Positions 7,956-16,685 of a stretch of 64,000 nucleotides of DNA are shown here, one piece after another; position 1 is the stretch's first letter, and the number at the start of each line of letters is the position of its first letter. The stretch covers positions 434,001-498,000 of the forward strand of contig NZ_JACXBS010000001.1 of the NCBI RefSeq assembly GCF_014698015.1. Direction: 5' to 3'. The position numbers were made by a program, and so were the translations under genes. Below the pieces are notes generated by a model, which was given only the letters and a program-made list of their open reading frames with translations, ran no database searches and was not told the origin of the DNA. Source of the stretch: Kocuria sp. cx-455 (GTDB lineage: Bacteria; Actinomycetota; Actinomycetes; Actinomycetales; Micrococcaceae).

Positions 7956-9734
7956 CTAGGCCTTCAAACCTGCGGATCCCTTGGCCCCTGCTGGGCGCAC
8001 CAGGGGAGTCACGGCGTACATGTTTCGGAAGGATTCAATCAAGTGCTTGGCTCTGATGCTCAACGCGGTGCCATTGCCGGTGTCGCGCTGCAATCGCCCG
8101 ATCGAGACAATGATGCCCAGGTCTGCGCCCTTCCAACGAAACTCGCCGGGACCGTAGATCCGCATGAAAAAGACTTCCGACGAGTTCTGAAGCTGATGCC
8201 AGTCTAGCGCCGGGCGGCGGTAGACGAGGCCCCCGTCAGCGTCCACGAAGTACTGGCCGGTGCGCGGTGCCTCGTCGATGCGGGCCACACCCGGGGAGAT
8301 CTCCTTGACCACGGCCTGGCTCCACACGTCCACGGCCGCGAGCTCGGCCCAGCGCTCATTGATCTCGTCCACGTCCAGTTGCAGTTCCACATCCATGTAC
8401 TGCAGGAGATGGAACAGGAACAGGGGGACGTCAGCGTAGGCGCCGGCGGTGACCTGGGTGATGGAGGTGGCTCCGGAGATCCGCGGATTCAGCTCACCCA
8501 GGTACACGTCCTTGGTGTCCAGGTCGATCAGCACGTCCACCTCGAAGAAGCCCATGTAGCCTTCCTCGCCCAGGCGGTCGCCCAAGCGACGCACCATGTC
8601 GGAGGCAACGGCCCGGGTCTCGTCTTCAAGCACGTCCGGGAACGTCTCGTTGCCGCACCAACCGCCTCGGTAGGGGGTCAACTCGGGGTAACCGGTCAGT
8701 TCGGTCATGAACGGGCCCACGATGGTCCCGGCGTCCGTACGCACCGCTTCCACCGCCACGGGGAAGTTGTTGATGCGCTTCATGACCTTGACCTCTTGGC
8801 CCACGATCTGGTCCTTGTACTCGTCCCAGTCCTCCTCCGAATCAATGAAGAAGGTGGTCTTTCCGGAATCGCCGTACGCCGTCTGCACCACGAGATCGGT
8901 GCCCAGATTGTTCTCCCTGGTTTCCTTTGTGAGAGCATCCCACGAGTCCACGGTGGTGAGAATGTTCGGCACGGAAGGGACCCCCACCTCATTGCCCAGG
9001 CGCGTGGTGATCAGCTTGGAATCCAGCTTTTCGCGCAATTGCGCCTTGGGCAGGATGAGGTCGTAGCCGAGCTCCTCGCAGATTTCCTCGGTTTCCTCGT
9101 TGAAAAACACCAGGGCGATCTTGGGGCGAGTGCCTTGAGGGGTTCGCGAGTCGATCAGGGCGCGCATCTCGTGGTGGCGGAGCAACCAGTTGTTGATGTC
9201 TTCACCGGACTCGAACTCGCGGGCGGGCTTGGTTTTGGGGGTGAAGATGCGCGGGTGCGCGCCGTCCCAGCCGTCGTAGAACGAAATGTAGGAGAGATTG
9301 CGCACCCAGCGGTCCAATCCCAGCAGGTTGAACGGGGTGGCACCCACGAAGAAGACTGGTGTGTCATTGACGCGGAAGAAGTGGCGCACCTCTGAGATGT
9401 TGCGCAGAACACGTCGTGTGGGACCGGCCATGCTGGGCGGGACGTACTTGGCGTCCACGCCCACACCGTACCCTCCGGCAGTGACCTGGTTGGATTCATC
9501 CACGGATGCCGGCCGACCGGGCACCACACCCTTGGCCGGTTGGTCGGTGTCCTCGGCCTCGCGATGATCCACGAGCGAAATCACGCCAGTGGGGGGTGAC
9601 ATGAAATCCTGGTCGACCGGTTCGCTGGCACGAGTACCGGCGAGAGCCTCACTCGCGCCGGATTCCGCGGCATCCTGCGCGGGTGTGGGCGTGGAATCGG
9701 AGTCCACGCCGGCTTGATCCTTGTTGTTAGTCAT
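7956..9734 (-). CDS. ATP-grasp ligase-like protein of unknown substrate
   Basis: 592 residues. The first ~90 are low-complexity, acidic and Pro/Ser-rich, probably disordered. A Rossmann-like segment follows (PKIALVFFNEETEEICEELG), then an ATP-grasp core: VVQTAYGDSGKTTFF is the ATP-clamping loop, and ELNPRISGATSIT supplies the Mg-ATP acidic residue, asparagine and arginine. The family joins a carboxylate, via acyl phosphate, to an amine or similar nucleophile. Automated pipelines may call such proteins biotin carboxylase, but I see no biotin-related domain. Start at 9734 is set by AAAGGGGTGG. It lies 143 bases after tgt and one base before the NylB-like gene, so it may form an operon with both. 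Confidence 0.82.
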   Translation of the reverse strand: MTNNKDQAGVDSDSTPTPAQDAAESGASEALAGTRASEPVDQDFMSPPTGVISLVDHREAEDTDQPAKGVVPGRPASVDESNQVTAGGYGVGVDAKYVPPSMAGPTRRVLRNISEVRHFFRVNDTPVFFVGATPFNLLGLDRWVRNLSYISFYDGWDGAHPRIFTPKTKPAREFESGEDINNWLLRHHEMRALIDSRTPQGTRPKIALVFFNEETEEICEELGYDLILPKAQLREKLDSKLITTRLGNEVGVPSVPNILTTVDSWDALTKETRENNLGTDLVVQTAYGDSGKTTFFIDSEEDWDEYKDQIVGQEVKVMKRINNFPVAVEAVRTDAGTIVGPFMTELTGYPELTPYRGGWCGNETFPDVLEDETRAVASDMVRRLGDRLGEEGYMGFFEVDVLIDLDTKDVYLGELNPRISGATSITQVTAGAYADVPLFLFHLLQYMDVELQLDVDEINERWAELAAVDVWSQAVVKEISPGVARIDEAPRTGQYFVDADGGLVYRRPALDWHQLQNSSEVFFMRIYGPGEFRWKGADLGIIVSIGRLQRDTGNGTALSIRAKHLIESFRNMYAVTPLVRPAGAKGSAGLKA

Positions 9735-9877
9735 GCTGACCACCCCTTTGGCTCGCTGTAATTCCCGTTTATACAGGCCCGCGATTATGGTGCACAACAT
9801 GGGGTGGCGTGTCCCGCGGTTTGCGAAGCAAGATTTCACAGTGTGGGACCGTGACAGGGCGATAAGCAGTATGGTGA

Positions 9878-11161
9878 TCATTGCATTTGGTAGTAATTTC
9901 TGAGAGTTCTGTCCCGGTATTCGAAATAATTTCCGTGATTGATGGCGTGACGAGCTCCGGACACCACGTCCAGGATGAACCGTTCGTTGTGGATGGATGC
10001 CAGGGTCGCCGCGTTGCGCTCCTTGGCTTTGAACAGATGTCGCAGGTACGCCCGAGTGTAATGCGTGCACGTGTAACACGGGCATGTTTCGGAAATGGGG
10101 GTGAAGTCCCTGGCGAAGCGTGCGTTCGTCAGGTTGAAGCGACCGGTCGGGGAGTAGACCGCCGATGAACGGGCCACGCGGGTGGGAGAAACACAATCAA
10201 AGGTGTCCACACCGTTGTCAATGGCCGTGAAAATATCGTCGGGCTCGGAAATTCCCAGAAGATGTTTCGGCGTATTTTCCGGTAACTCTTCCGTGCACCA
10301 ACGAACAATTGTTCCCAATTGCTGTTTTTCCAAGGCCCCGCCGATGCCGAAACCGTCGAATCCCATGGTGGACAGGTCTCGGCACGCCTTGCGGCGCAAA
10401 TCCTCGTACTGAGCGCCCTGAATGACTCCGAACAGAGCCTGATACGGCTTGTGCGACCGCTCCTCCGTCAGACGCTGGTGCTCGGCGATGCAGCGCAGGG
10501 CCCACAGGCGCGTGCGCTCCAACGCCTCCTCCTGGTAACCGCGGGAGTTGTGGAGCGTGGTGAGCTCATCGAAGGCGAACATGATGTCCGCGCCCAGGTT
10601 GTGCTGGATCTGCATTGATTTCTCCGGGGTGAACCGGTGCAGATCTCCGTTGATGTAGGAACGGAACCACACGCCGTCGTCATCAACGTTGGCCATGCGT
10701 TCCTGGCCTTTGGCGATGTCGTCGTCACCGAGCGGTTCCTTGACCGTGGACATGTCGATGACCTTGCCCAGACCGGAGCCCTGGGACATGACCTGGAAGC
10801 CGCCGGAATCCGTGAAGGTCGGGCCGGGCCAATTCATGAAGGTCCCCAACCCGCCTGCGGCGTCCAGAATGTCGTCCCCGGGCTGCAGGTACAGGTGGTA
10901 AGCGTTGGCCAGCATGGCCTGGGCACCCTCGTCCGCCATGGATTCCGGGAGCACGGCCTTGACCACGGCCTGGGTGGCCACGGGAATGAACGCCGGCGTC
11001 TGAATATCGCCGTGCGGGGTGTGAATGGTGCCGGTGCGGCCCTGGAACTGCCCACCGTTCGCCTCGATCTGGTGCGCAGCGGGGGAGGAGCTGTCCCGCA
11101 GGCGGGTCTCGATCTCGAAGCTGAAAGTGGCGGTGGCTGTTTCGGTAAGGGGTGTGGACAC
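9878..11161 (-). CDS. tgt: Queuine tRNA-ribosyltransferase (TGT)
   Basis: Exchanges guanine-34 for a 7-deazaguanine base in tRNAs with GUN anticodons. About 427 residues. Visible family features: TDSGGFQVMSQG (substrate-binding Asp), a VDTFDCVSPTRVAR segment carrying the catalytic nucleophile Asp, and the C-terminal zinc site CPCYTCTHYTRAYLRHL. The insert around EEALERTRLWALRC is typical of bacterial enzymes. The start is uncertain: two adjacent GTG codons at 11164 and 11161 fit best, without a strong ribosome-binding site. It is divergent from the FUSC gene. No queC, queD, queE, queF, queA or queG gene is in the window, so the base may be imported by the transporter at 5114. Confidence 0.93.
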   Translation of the reverse strand: MSTPLTETATATFSFEIETRLRDSSSPAAHQIEANGGQFQGRTGTIHTPHGDIQTPAFIPVATQAVVKAVLPESMADEGAQAMLANAYHLYLQPGDDILDAAGGLGTFMNWPGPTFTDSGGFQVMSQGSGLGKVIDMSTVKEPLGDDDIAKGQERMANVDDDGVWFRSYINGDLHRFTPEKSMQIQHNLGADIMFAFDELTTLHNSRGYQEEALERTRLWALRCIAEHQRLTEERSHKPYQALFGVIQGAQYEDLRRKACRDLSTMGFDGFGIGGALEKQQLGTIVRWCTEELPENTPKHLLGISEPDDIFTAIDNGVDTFDCVSPTRVARSSAVYSPTGRFNLTNARFARDFTPISETCPCYTCTHYTRAYLRHLFKAKERNAATLASIHNERFILDVVSGARHAINHGNYFEYRDRTLRNYYQMQ

Positions 11162-11243
11162 CACACCATTGTGCCGGTTCCGGCCGACTGCGAGAGAATG
11201 GGCCCGGCTCAATGTTCCAGACAGAAAGGTAGGCCGCACCCAG

Positions 11244-12311
11244 GTGAGCACGGTTGCCCAGTTCTTCGCCCTCCCGCCATCCCAGCGGGATCACATTCCG
11301 GCGGCGCGTATTGCGCTGTCCGTGGCCATACCCCTGTTGGTTCTGCTGGTCCTGGATCGAACGGACCTGGCGATCTACGCGGCCTTTGGCGCGTTCACCT
11401 CCATTTACGCGCGCAACGAACCCATCCGGGATCGGTTCAAGCACCAGTCGCAGGCGGCGCTCATTCTGCTGGTGTGCATCCTGCTGGGTGCGCTGTTGTC
11501 CAACTTGGGCGCTGCGCAGCTGGTGACCCTGGCGGTCACCGCGGTGGTCGCCGGTGTGGGTGCCCTGGTGGCGGCCTATCTCAACCTGAAACCGGCGGGA
11601 TCGCTGTTCTTCATCTTTGCCGTGGGTGCGATCGGTTCCCTGCCCGACGCGGCTCCCCTGTGGTTAGCCGGCTTGATCGCGGCACTGTCCGCCGGGCTGT
11701 CCGTGGCGCTCGGGTTGGCCGGTCAATGGGTGGGCGAAGGTGTCCAAGGGCCCATCGCTCCCGTTCGCGCCCATCACGGACTCACCACAGGGCAATTGTG
11801 GTCGCACGCCGGTCGGTTCTTCCTGGCCACCTCCGTTGCCGGCGCGCTGGGTTTGCTGAGCGGAATGTCCCACAGCTACTGGGCCATGGTCGCGGCGGCC
11901 GCGCCGATTGCCGCCCCTGACCTGAGTGCCCGGCTCCAGCGCGGCGTGCACCGCATGGTCGGCACGCTGGGCGGCGTGGGGGTGACGGCGTTCTTACTGT
12001 CCATGCAGTTGGAGACCTGGCACATCGTGGTGTTCGTGATTCTGCTGCAGTTCCTGGCAGAGCTGTTCATCGGCCGCAATTACTCCATTGCGCTCTTGTT
12101 CATCACCCCGTTGGCCCTGCTGATGACACAGCTGGCCCACCCGGTGGAGACACTGTCCCTGTTGCAGGCCCGCGCGGTGGAAACCGTGATCGGTGCGGTG
12201 TGTGGTCTGGCGGTCGTGTACTTCTTCCGGTCCCGCTCGGAGCGGGAGGCGGACACCCGTGCCGTTCCGCTGATTCGCCGGGCGGCCAACGGTGAGCAAC
12301 CGCAGGACTGA
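11244..12311 (+). CDS. FUSC-family membrane protein (aromatic acid exporter-like)
   Basis: 355 residues with two blocks of hydrophobic segments (about residues 20-165 and 190-320), the two-lobed layout of FUSC/YccS/AaeB-like proteins. The motif FGRNYSIALLFITPLALLM, here read as IGRNYSIALLFITPLAL, is a hallmark of the family. Members are proposed exporters of aromatic acids or surface-layer components; the substrate is unknown here. The GTG at 11244 is preceded by AAAGGTAGG. It is divergent from tgt across 82 bases and is transcribed alone. The short soluble C-terminus ends with charged residues. Confidence 0.85.
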   Translation: MSTVAQFFALPPSQRDHIPAARIALSVAIPLLVLLVLDRTDLAIYAAFGAFTSIYARNEPIRDRFKHQSQAALILLVCILLGALLSNLGAAQLVTLAVTAVVAGVGALVAAYLNLKPAGSLFFIFAVGAIGSLPDAAPLWLAGLIAALSAGLSVALGLAGQWVGEGVQGPIAPVRAHHGLTTGQLWSHAGRFFLATSVAGALGLLSGMSHSYWAMVAAAAPIAAPDLSARLQRGVHRMVGTLGGVGVTAFLLSMQLETWHIVVFVILLQFLAELFIGRNYSIALLFITPLALLMTQLAHPVETLSLLQARAVETVIGAVCGLAVVYFFRSRSEREADTRAVPLIRRAANGEQPQD

Positions 12312-12419
12312 CGCCAAAAGGGTCCGACGTCGACCGCGACGCTGCCTCTCTCACGGTCGACCGCGGCTGCACGGGCCGTACGCGGCGCGTAGGGCGAGCA
12401 GCGCACGAAACGCCATCGA

Positions 12420-12429
12420 GCGGCGTCGT
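12420..12429 (-). repeat. Single copy of ACGACGCCGC motif
   Basis: An exact copy, reading GCGGCGTCGT on the plus strand, in the 124-base convergent gap between the FUSC and NUDIX-like genes. No paired inverted copy is obvious, although the gap is rich in short GC palindromes. Confidence 0.6.
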
Positions 12430-12435
12430 CGAAAC

Positions 12436-12978
12436 TCAGCGGCCCCAGCCGGCGTGGGCGATGGCCTGGCGGATCAGGTCCCCGCGACCGCCTTCGAACT
12501 CGCCCTGGACGTCCGCGGACAGTGCCTCGTCCGGAGTCATCCACGACAACTGCAGGGCGTCCTGGCGCGGTTCGCATTCGCCGCGCACCGGAATGATGTA
12601 ACTCAGGGCCACGGCGTGCTGCCGGTCGTCGGTGAGGCCGGTCTCGGACGGGGACGGGAAGAATTCGGAGACCGCGAACGGCACCGTGGAGGACGGCATT
12701 TGCGGGAACGCGAGCGAGCCGAGATCCTTCTCGAGGTGCCGCAGCAGCGCCGCGCGCACGGTCTCGCGGTACATCACCCGCCCGGAGACGAACGTGCGCA
12801 CCATGTGGCCTTCCGACGTCCCCTGCAGCAGCAGACCGATCTCGGAAATGCAGCCGAGGGGGTCCAGGCGCACGGGAATGGCCTGGACGTAGACGATGGG
12901 CAGCAGCGACCGGGCGCGATTGAGGTCTTCCTCACTGAGCCAGCCTGGATTGGGGTCCGGAGTACGTACAGAACTCAT
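12436..12978 (-). CDS. NUDIX-like protein of the DUF4916 type
   Basis: 180 residues. The start (WLSEEDLNRARSLLPIVYVQAIPVRLD) and the block SGRVMYRETVRAALLRHLEKDLG are characteristic of an actinobacterial family annotated as NUDIX hydrolase or DUF4916. The canonical NUDIX box (GX5EX7REUXEEXGU) is not intact; the RETVRAALLRHLEKDLG helix stands in its place, so hydrolase activity is uncertain. No signal peptide. It is downstream of, and co-directional with, the GH76 gene, and convergent with FUSC. Substrate unknown. Confidence 0.8.
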   Translation of the reverse strand: MSSVRTPDPNPGWLSEEDLNRARSLLPIVYVQAIPVRLDPLGCISEIGLLLQGTSEGHMVRTFVSGRVMYRETVRAALLRHLEKDLGSLAFPQMPSSTVPFAVSEFFPSPSETGLTDDRQHAVALSYIIPVRGECEPRQDALQLSWMTPDEALSADVQGEFEGGRGDLIRQAIAHAGWGR

Positions 12979-13058
12979 ACAGTGTTTCTACCGCAGCACA
13001 CCCTTCTGGGCCATGCCGAGGGCCGGATTCGCGGGGTGGTTCAGCGCACAGCCGAACC

Positions 13059-14231
13059 TTATGCCAGGCGTGCCGCGGCCTCTAGAACGGTCCACGCCTG
13101 CACCTGCGTGCCCAGCTCCACGGGGGTTCCCACGCGTTGCGCCTGGTTCGCGTGCCGGGCGGGTTCGGGGGAGAACACCACCACCGTCTCGCCTTCCTCT
13201 CGCTGAGAGCCAGGCTTCGAGAAGTCTTCGGCCGGATCGAATTCGCGCCGACCGTCCCACAACGCCCGGGCAGTCTCTTCGACGAGTTCACGAGCCAGGC
13301 TCCGTGCCTCCGGTTCCACCAGGGGCGACGACGCCGCCTGGCCCAGATAGCGCGTCAGGATTCCCATGAACAGCCCACCGTCCCCGCCTCCGTGGGCGCG
13401 CAGCACGGGTGACCCGTGGGGGCCTCCCTCGGTGAATTGCTCGGCGGCACCGTGCACGATGGCGGCCGCGCGATCCGACCACAACTGCCGCTCCTCGGAG
13501 TGCTCGGTGAGCTCGGCCAGCTCCAGGACCGCGCCGAGCACCGGGCCGGAGTTGTAGCTGTACAGCGCCCGATCCACGGCCGTGGTTTCCGCACCGGACC
13601 CGGCGGCCACCAAGCGGATGCCGTCCAGGAAAGCGCCACGCTCTTCATCCCACAGGGTGTCGAACAACCAGTTCAACTGGTCGCGGGCCTCAGCGACACG
13701 GTGGGTCCGTAGCAGCGCGAGAGCCGTGGGAGCCGTGGCGGCGGTGTTCTTGTAATCTCGGGTGGTGTTCCACCACGTGCCGCCGCCCAGGTTGGAGTCG
13801 CAGCCGGAATCAAGCCGGCTCATGAGCGAGCTGCCCGCGCTGAGCACGTCATTGCCGCACGTGCCGGTGGCCGCGAGGTCCTCCTCGCGCAGTCGTCCCA
13901 GGGCGAGGGTGAGCCAGGCCATGTCGTCGAAGAACACATTATTGGTGACTCGTCCGCCGCTGCGGACCGCCATGCCGCGTAACAGACGGTGGGCTCGGGA
14001 ACGGTGGCGTGCAGCGGCGTCGTGGTGACCGGCCAGGCGCTCGCGGGCGGCGGCGTCGATCAAAGCATCCAGGAGATGGGCCTGCCACCAGTAATGCCAC
14101 GGGCCCACGCGCGGACGCGGGAACGCCACGGCGCCCAGGTAGGTGCCCGGCATACGCAGTGCGCGGGAGCCGAACAGGTGATCCACGGAGTGCGCGGCTT
14201 TGGCGGCGCGGTACGCCGGGGTCTCGGACAT
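13059..14231 (-). CDS. Glycoside hydrolase family 76 protein (alpha-1,6-mannanase-like)
   Basis: 390 residues forming an (alpha/alpha)6-barrel-type protein. The GH76 signature is clear: NNVFFDDMAWLTLALGRL carries the paired catalytic aspartates, followed by GGTWWNTTRDYKNTAATA and YSYNSGPVLGA. GH76 enzymes cleave alpha-1,6-mannans. No signal peptide is seen from the ATG at 14231, which has AGGAG upstream, so this member appears cytoplasmic, which is unusual for a polymer-degrading enzyme. It follows idi by 46 bases in the same direction. The true substrate may be an intracellular mannoside; that is inference. Confidence 0.88.
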   Translation of the reverse strand: MSETPAYRAAKAAHSVDHLFGSRALRMPGTYLGAVAFPRPRVGPWHYWWQAHLLDALIDAAARERLAGHHDAAARHRSRAHRLLRGMAVRSGGRVTNNVFFDDMAWLTLALGRLREEDLAATGTCGNDVLSAGSSLMSRLDSGCDSNLGGGTWWNTTRDYKNTAATAPTALALLRTHRVAEARDQLNWLFDTLWDEERGAFLDGIRLVAAGSGAETTAVDRALYSYNSGPVLGAVLELAELTEHSEERQLWSDRAAAIVHGAAEQFTEGGPHGSPVLRAHGGGDGGLFMGILTRYLGQAASSPLVEPEARSLARELVEETARALWDGRREFDPAEDFSKPGSQREEGETVVVFSPEPARHANQAQRVGTPVELGTQVQAWTVLEAAARLA

Positions 14232-14277
14232 GGCAGTGCTCCTGGGCCGGAAAACGGGACGGACCGAGCCTAGCGGT

Positions 14278-14820
14278 CTAGCCGAGCTGGGCCTGCAACT
14301 CCGGCTCCGCGATCTGCGAAACGAGCCACGGGCTGAACGCGAACGGGGCTCGCTGCACGGCACCGGCCAAGTCCTGGGGTGCGGCCCAGGCGTATTCGGC
14401 GACCTCGGACGCCACGGGGTCGGGCTCGAAATCGGTGATTGCCACGAAGACCGGGCAGAACTCGTTCTCCACGATCCCGGAGGCGTCCGTGGCGCGGTAG
14501 CTGAACTCGGGGATCACGGGGGCGATGTTGCGAATCTCCAGGCCGAGTTCCTGCTGCGCGCGACGCGCGATGGCCGATTCGAAGGACTCGTCCGGGCCCG
14601 GGTGACCGCAGAAACTGTTGGTCCACACGCCCGGCCAGGTCTTCTTGCTCAGCGCGCGGCGGGTCACCAGGACCTGGCCCTCGGTGTTGAGCACGTGACA
14701 TGAAAAGGCGAGGTGCAGTGGAGTGTCCTCCGTGTGGACCTCCGACTTGAGAGCGGTGCCGGTGGGCCGGTGCTGGTCGTCCAGGAGCACCACGTGCTCC
14801 GCGGTGGTCTGCTGGGTCAC
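14278..14820 (-). CDS. idi: Isopentenyl-diphosphate delta-isomerase, type I
   Basis: 180 residues, the usual length. Interconverts IPP and DMAPP for isoprenoid synthesis. The NUDIX-like fold is seen with the catalytic cysteine in TNSFCGHPGPDE, the metal-binding histidines near HLAFSCHV and CGHP, and the glutamates in IVENEFCPVF. The ATG at 14820 is in a short intergenic region divergent from the pseudouridine synthase gene. No carotenoid genes are adjacent, so it probably serves general isoprenoid supply. Confidence 0.95.
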   Translation of the reverse strand: MTQQTTAEHVVLLDDQHRPTGTALKSEVHTEDTPLHLAFSCHVLNTEGQVLVTRRALSKKTWPGVWTNSFCGHPGPDESFESAIARRAQQELGLEIRNIAPVIPEFSYRATDASGIVENEFCPVFVAITDFEPDPVASEVAEYAWAAPQDLAGAVQRAPFAFSPWLVSQIAEPELQAQLG

Positions 14821-14884
14821 GATGAGCCGCCTCGAGGTGATGTGTTAGGTTCCAGCCCATGGTAGCTGGCAGGTCTCACACGAT

Positions 14885-15862
14885 ATGAGGAAGCGTCGCA
14901 CCGCACCGCCCCTGCTTATGGACCGCGGGGTGGGGCCAACGCGGGTTCGGATGCCGGGTCCGGGTGCGCCGGATCCCGTTTTGGTGGCCCTGGGGACATT
15001 ACCCACCACCGCCGTCTCGTATGTGATGCAGCGATTCCCCGATAGCGCCGCGTGGTTCGCGGACGAGGTCGCGGCCGGCCGCGTCTTATTCGACGGCGCC
15101 GCCGTGGTCACCACCTCATCCCCGTACGCTCCGGGCACGTCCGTGTGGTTCCACCGCCCCATCCCCGACAACGACGCCGCTCCCGTCACCTTGGACGTGC
15201 TTTACGAGGACGAGTGGATCATCGCTGTGGACAAGCCCCACGGCCTGTGCAGTACGCCCAAGGGCGAGAACGTGCGCCGCAGCGCGGTGGTGGCCGGGCG
15301 GGTGCAGTTCGACAACGATGAGATCTCCGCCCTGCACAGGCTGGATCGCTCCACCGGCGGAGTCCTGTTGCTGTGCAAGCGGCGTGCGGATCGCGGGGCG
15401 TTCCACAAGATGTTCGAGGAACGTTCCGTGTCCAAGACGTATTGGGCGGTGGCTGCGCTCAATGATCGTGTGGGTGCCGAGCCGGTGCGCGTGGAATCGC
15501 GAATCACCAAAACCCAAGGGGAGCTGCAAGCCCGCGAGGACCCGGGGGAGATCAACGCGATCACGGACGTGCGGTTGTTGTCCACGTTCTGCGACTCTTC
15601 CGGCGAGTGGGGACTCTACGAGGTGCGTCCGCTGACCGGGCGCACCCACCAGATCCGCGTGCACATGACCTCGCTGGGGTTGCCGCTGCGAGGCGACAAG
15701 CTGTACCCGGTGCCGCGTGAGGACTTCGATGTGGAGGATCCGGACAACCCCATGCAGTTGATCGCGAGATCCATGTCCTTCGTGCACCCCATGACGGGGG
15801 GTCCGGTGACGATCCATTCTCGGTTGACGCCCAGTAGCCATGCGGGGGCTGGCGCCGGATGA
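14885..15862 (+). CDS. RluA-family pseudouridine synthase
   Basis: 325 residues. The catalytic motif HRLDRSTGGVLLL contains the nucleophilic Asp. The segment VDKPHGLCSTP upstream and LTGRTHQIRVHM downstream complete the RluA set of conserved motifs. The N-terminal ~90 residues resemble an S4-like or accessory segment but lack clear S4 motifs. The RNA target (23S rRNA or tRNA) cannot be told from sequence. GGCAGG lies upstream of the ATG at 14885. It is divergent from idi and followed by a CHY zinc-finger gene in the same direction about 120 bases on. Confidence 0.9.
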   Translation: MRKRRTAPPLLMDRGVGPTRVRMPGPGAPDPVLVALGTLPTTAVSYVMQRFPDSAAWFADEVAAGRVLFDGAAVVTTSSPYAPGTSVWFHRPIPDNDAAPVTLDVLYEDEWIIAVDKPHGLCSTPKGENVRRSAVVAGRVQFDNDEISALHRLDRSTGGVLLLCKRRADRGAFHKMFEERSVSKTYWAVAALNDRVGAEPVRVESRITKTQGELQAREDPGEINAITDVRLLSTFCDSSGEWGLYEVRPLTGRTHQIRVHMTSLGLPLRGDKLYPVPREDFDVEDPDNPMQLIARSMSFVHPMTGGPVTIHSRLTPSSHAGAGAG

Positions 15863-15980
15863 TCGAAGTCCTTCGCCGCGCAGCATGGTGAACTCCGATG
15901 CGGGGAAGCAACGAAAACGGCTGTTACCGCCTGGGGACCCGACCTGAGTGCGGCCAGTGTCGAATGAGCAGAAGGTGAAA

Positions 15981-16346
15981 ATGACACGAGTTCTGGGGAG
16001 CCTGGTCGACGACCAGACGCGGTGCGTCCACTACCGCACACCGTTGGATGTGGTCGCTATCAAGTTCCGCTGCTGCCACGAGTACTACCCCTGTCATCTG
16101 TGCCATCAGGACAGTGCAGGCCATCCGGCGGAGCAATGGACGGCCGCCGAGTACGACGCGGCGGCCGTCCTCTGCGGGGTTTGCGGCCATGAGCTGTCCG
16201 TACGCGACTACATGGGTGTAGATGCCTGCACGCGATGTGGGGCGCAGTTCAATCCGGGATGTCGCCTCCACGCCCACTTCTACTTCGATACCGGTACCCA
16301 AGACCAGCGCCCCACGGCACCACTGGGTGCTGGTGAGTACGACTAG
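15981..16346 (+). CDS. CHY zinc-finger protein
   Basis: 121 residues. The metal-binding pattern is plain: CVHY, then CCHEYYPCHLCH, CGVCGHEL and CTRCGAQFNPGCRLHAHFYF. This matches the bacterial stand-alone CHY zinc finger (PF05495), which in eukaryotes is part of RCHY1-type proteins. The function in bacteria is unknown. The ATG at 15981 has GAAGG five bases upstream; a GTG at 15948 would add 11 residues with no ribosome-binding site. It ends just before a degraded stretch. Confidence 0.87.
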   Translation: MTRVLGSLVDDQTRCVHYRTPLDVVAIKFRCCHEYYPCHLCHQDSAGHPAEQWTAAEYDAAAVLCGVCGHELSVRDYMGVDACTRCGAQFNPGCRLHAHFYFDTGTQDQRPTAPLGAGEYD

Positions 16347-16400
16347 CAAATGGCGGGCGCACGGAATGTTGATTAGGTAACCCTGGTCGCTGCCTTCCCA

Positions 16401-16685
16401 TCAGGTCGGCACCGGCTCGCTTCGGTAGGTCTGCACCAGGGCGTTGTGGACATAATCGTTGGCGTCGTCGATGCCGTCGTAACCCTGCAACCAGAGCGGG
16501 TAGCCGTCGACGACGGGCTACTGCGCGATCGGCGCCTCGTCAGCTGGGGAGGCTGAAGAGGTGCCGGCGGTTTCACCGGTGGAGTGGCTAGGGGTGGAGC
16601 AGCCGCTCAGCGCCGGGAGGGTCGCAGCAATCGATCCAAAAAGCGCAGCCGATGTCGTTGTGGTGGGGGATTCATATGACCCAGC
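16401..16685 (-). pseudogene. Decayed lipoprotein gene
   Basis: Reading the minus strand, a frame shows a lipoprotein signal (GSIAATLPALSGC, lipobox cysteine at 16601-16599), a Ser/Thr/Pro-rich linker (STPSHSTGETAGTSSASPAD), an in-frame TAG at 16520-16518, then a further 38 residues including LWLQGYDGIDDANDYVHNAL before TGA at 16403-16401. No in-frame start codon exists upstream before a stop at about 16688. The parts look like a truncated and nonsense-mutated secreted protein. I cannot name the family. Confidence 0.6.

Noticed and set aside
7956-9734. ATP-grasp protein as a biotin carboxylase
   Set aside because: It has the ATP-grasp core but no biotin carboxyl carrier region or acyl-CoA carboxylase partner nearby.
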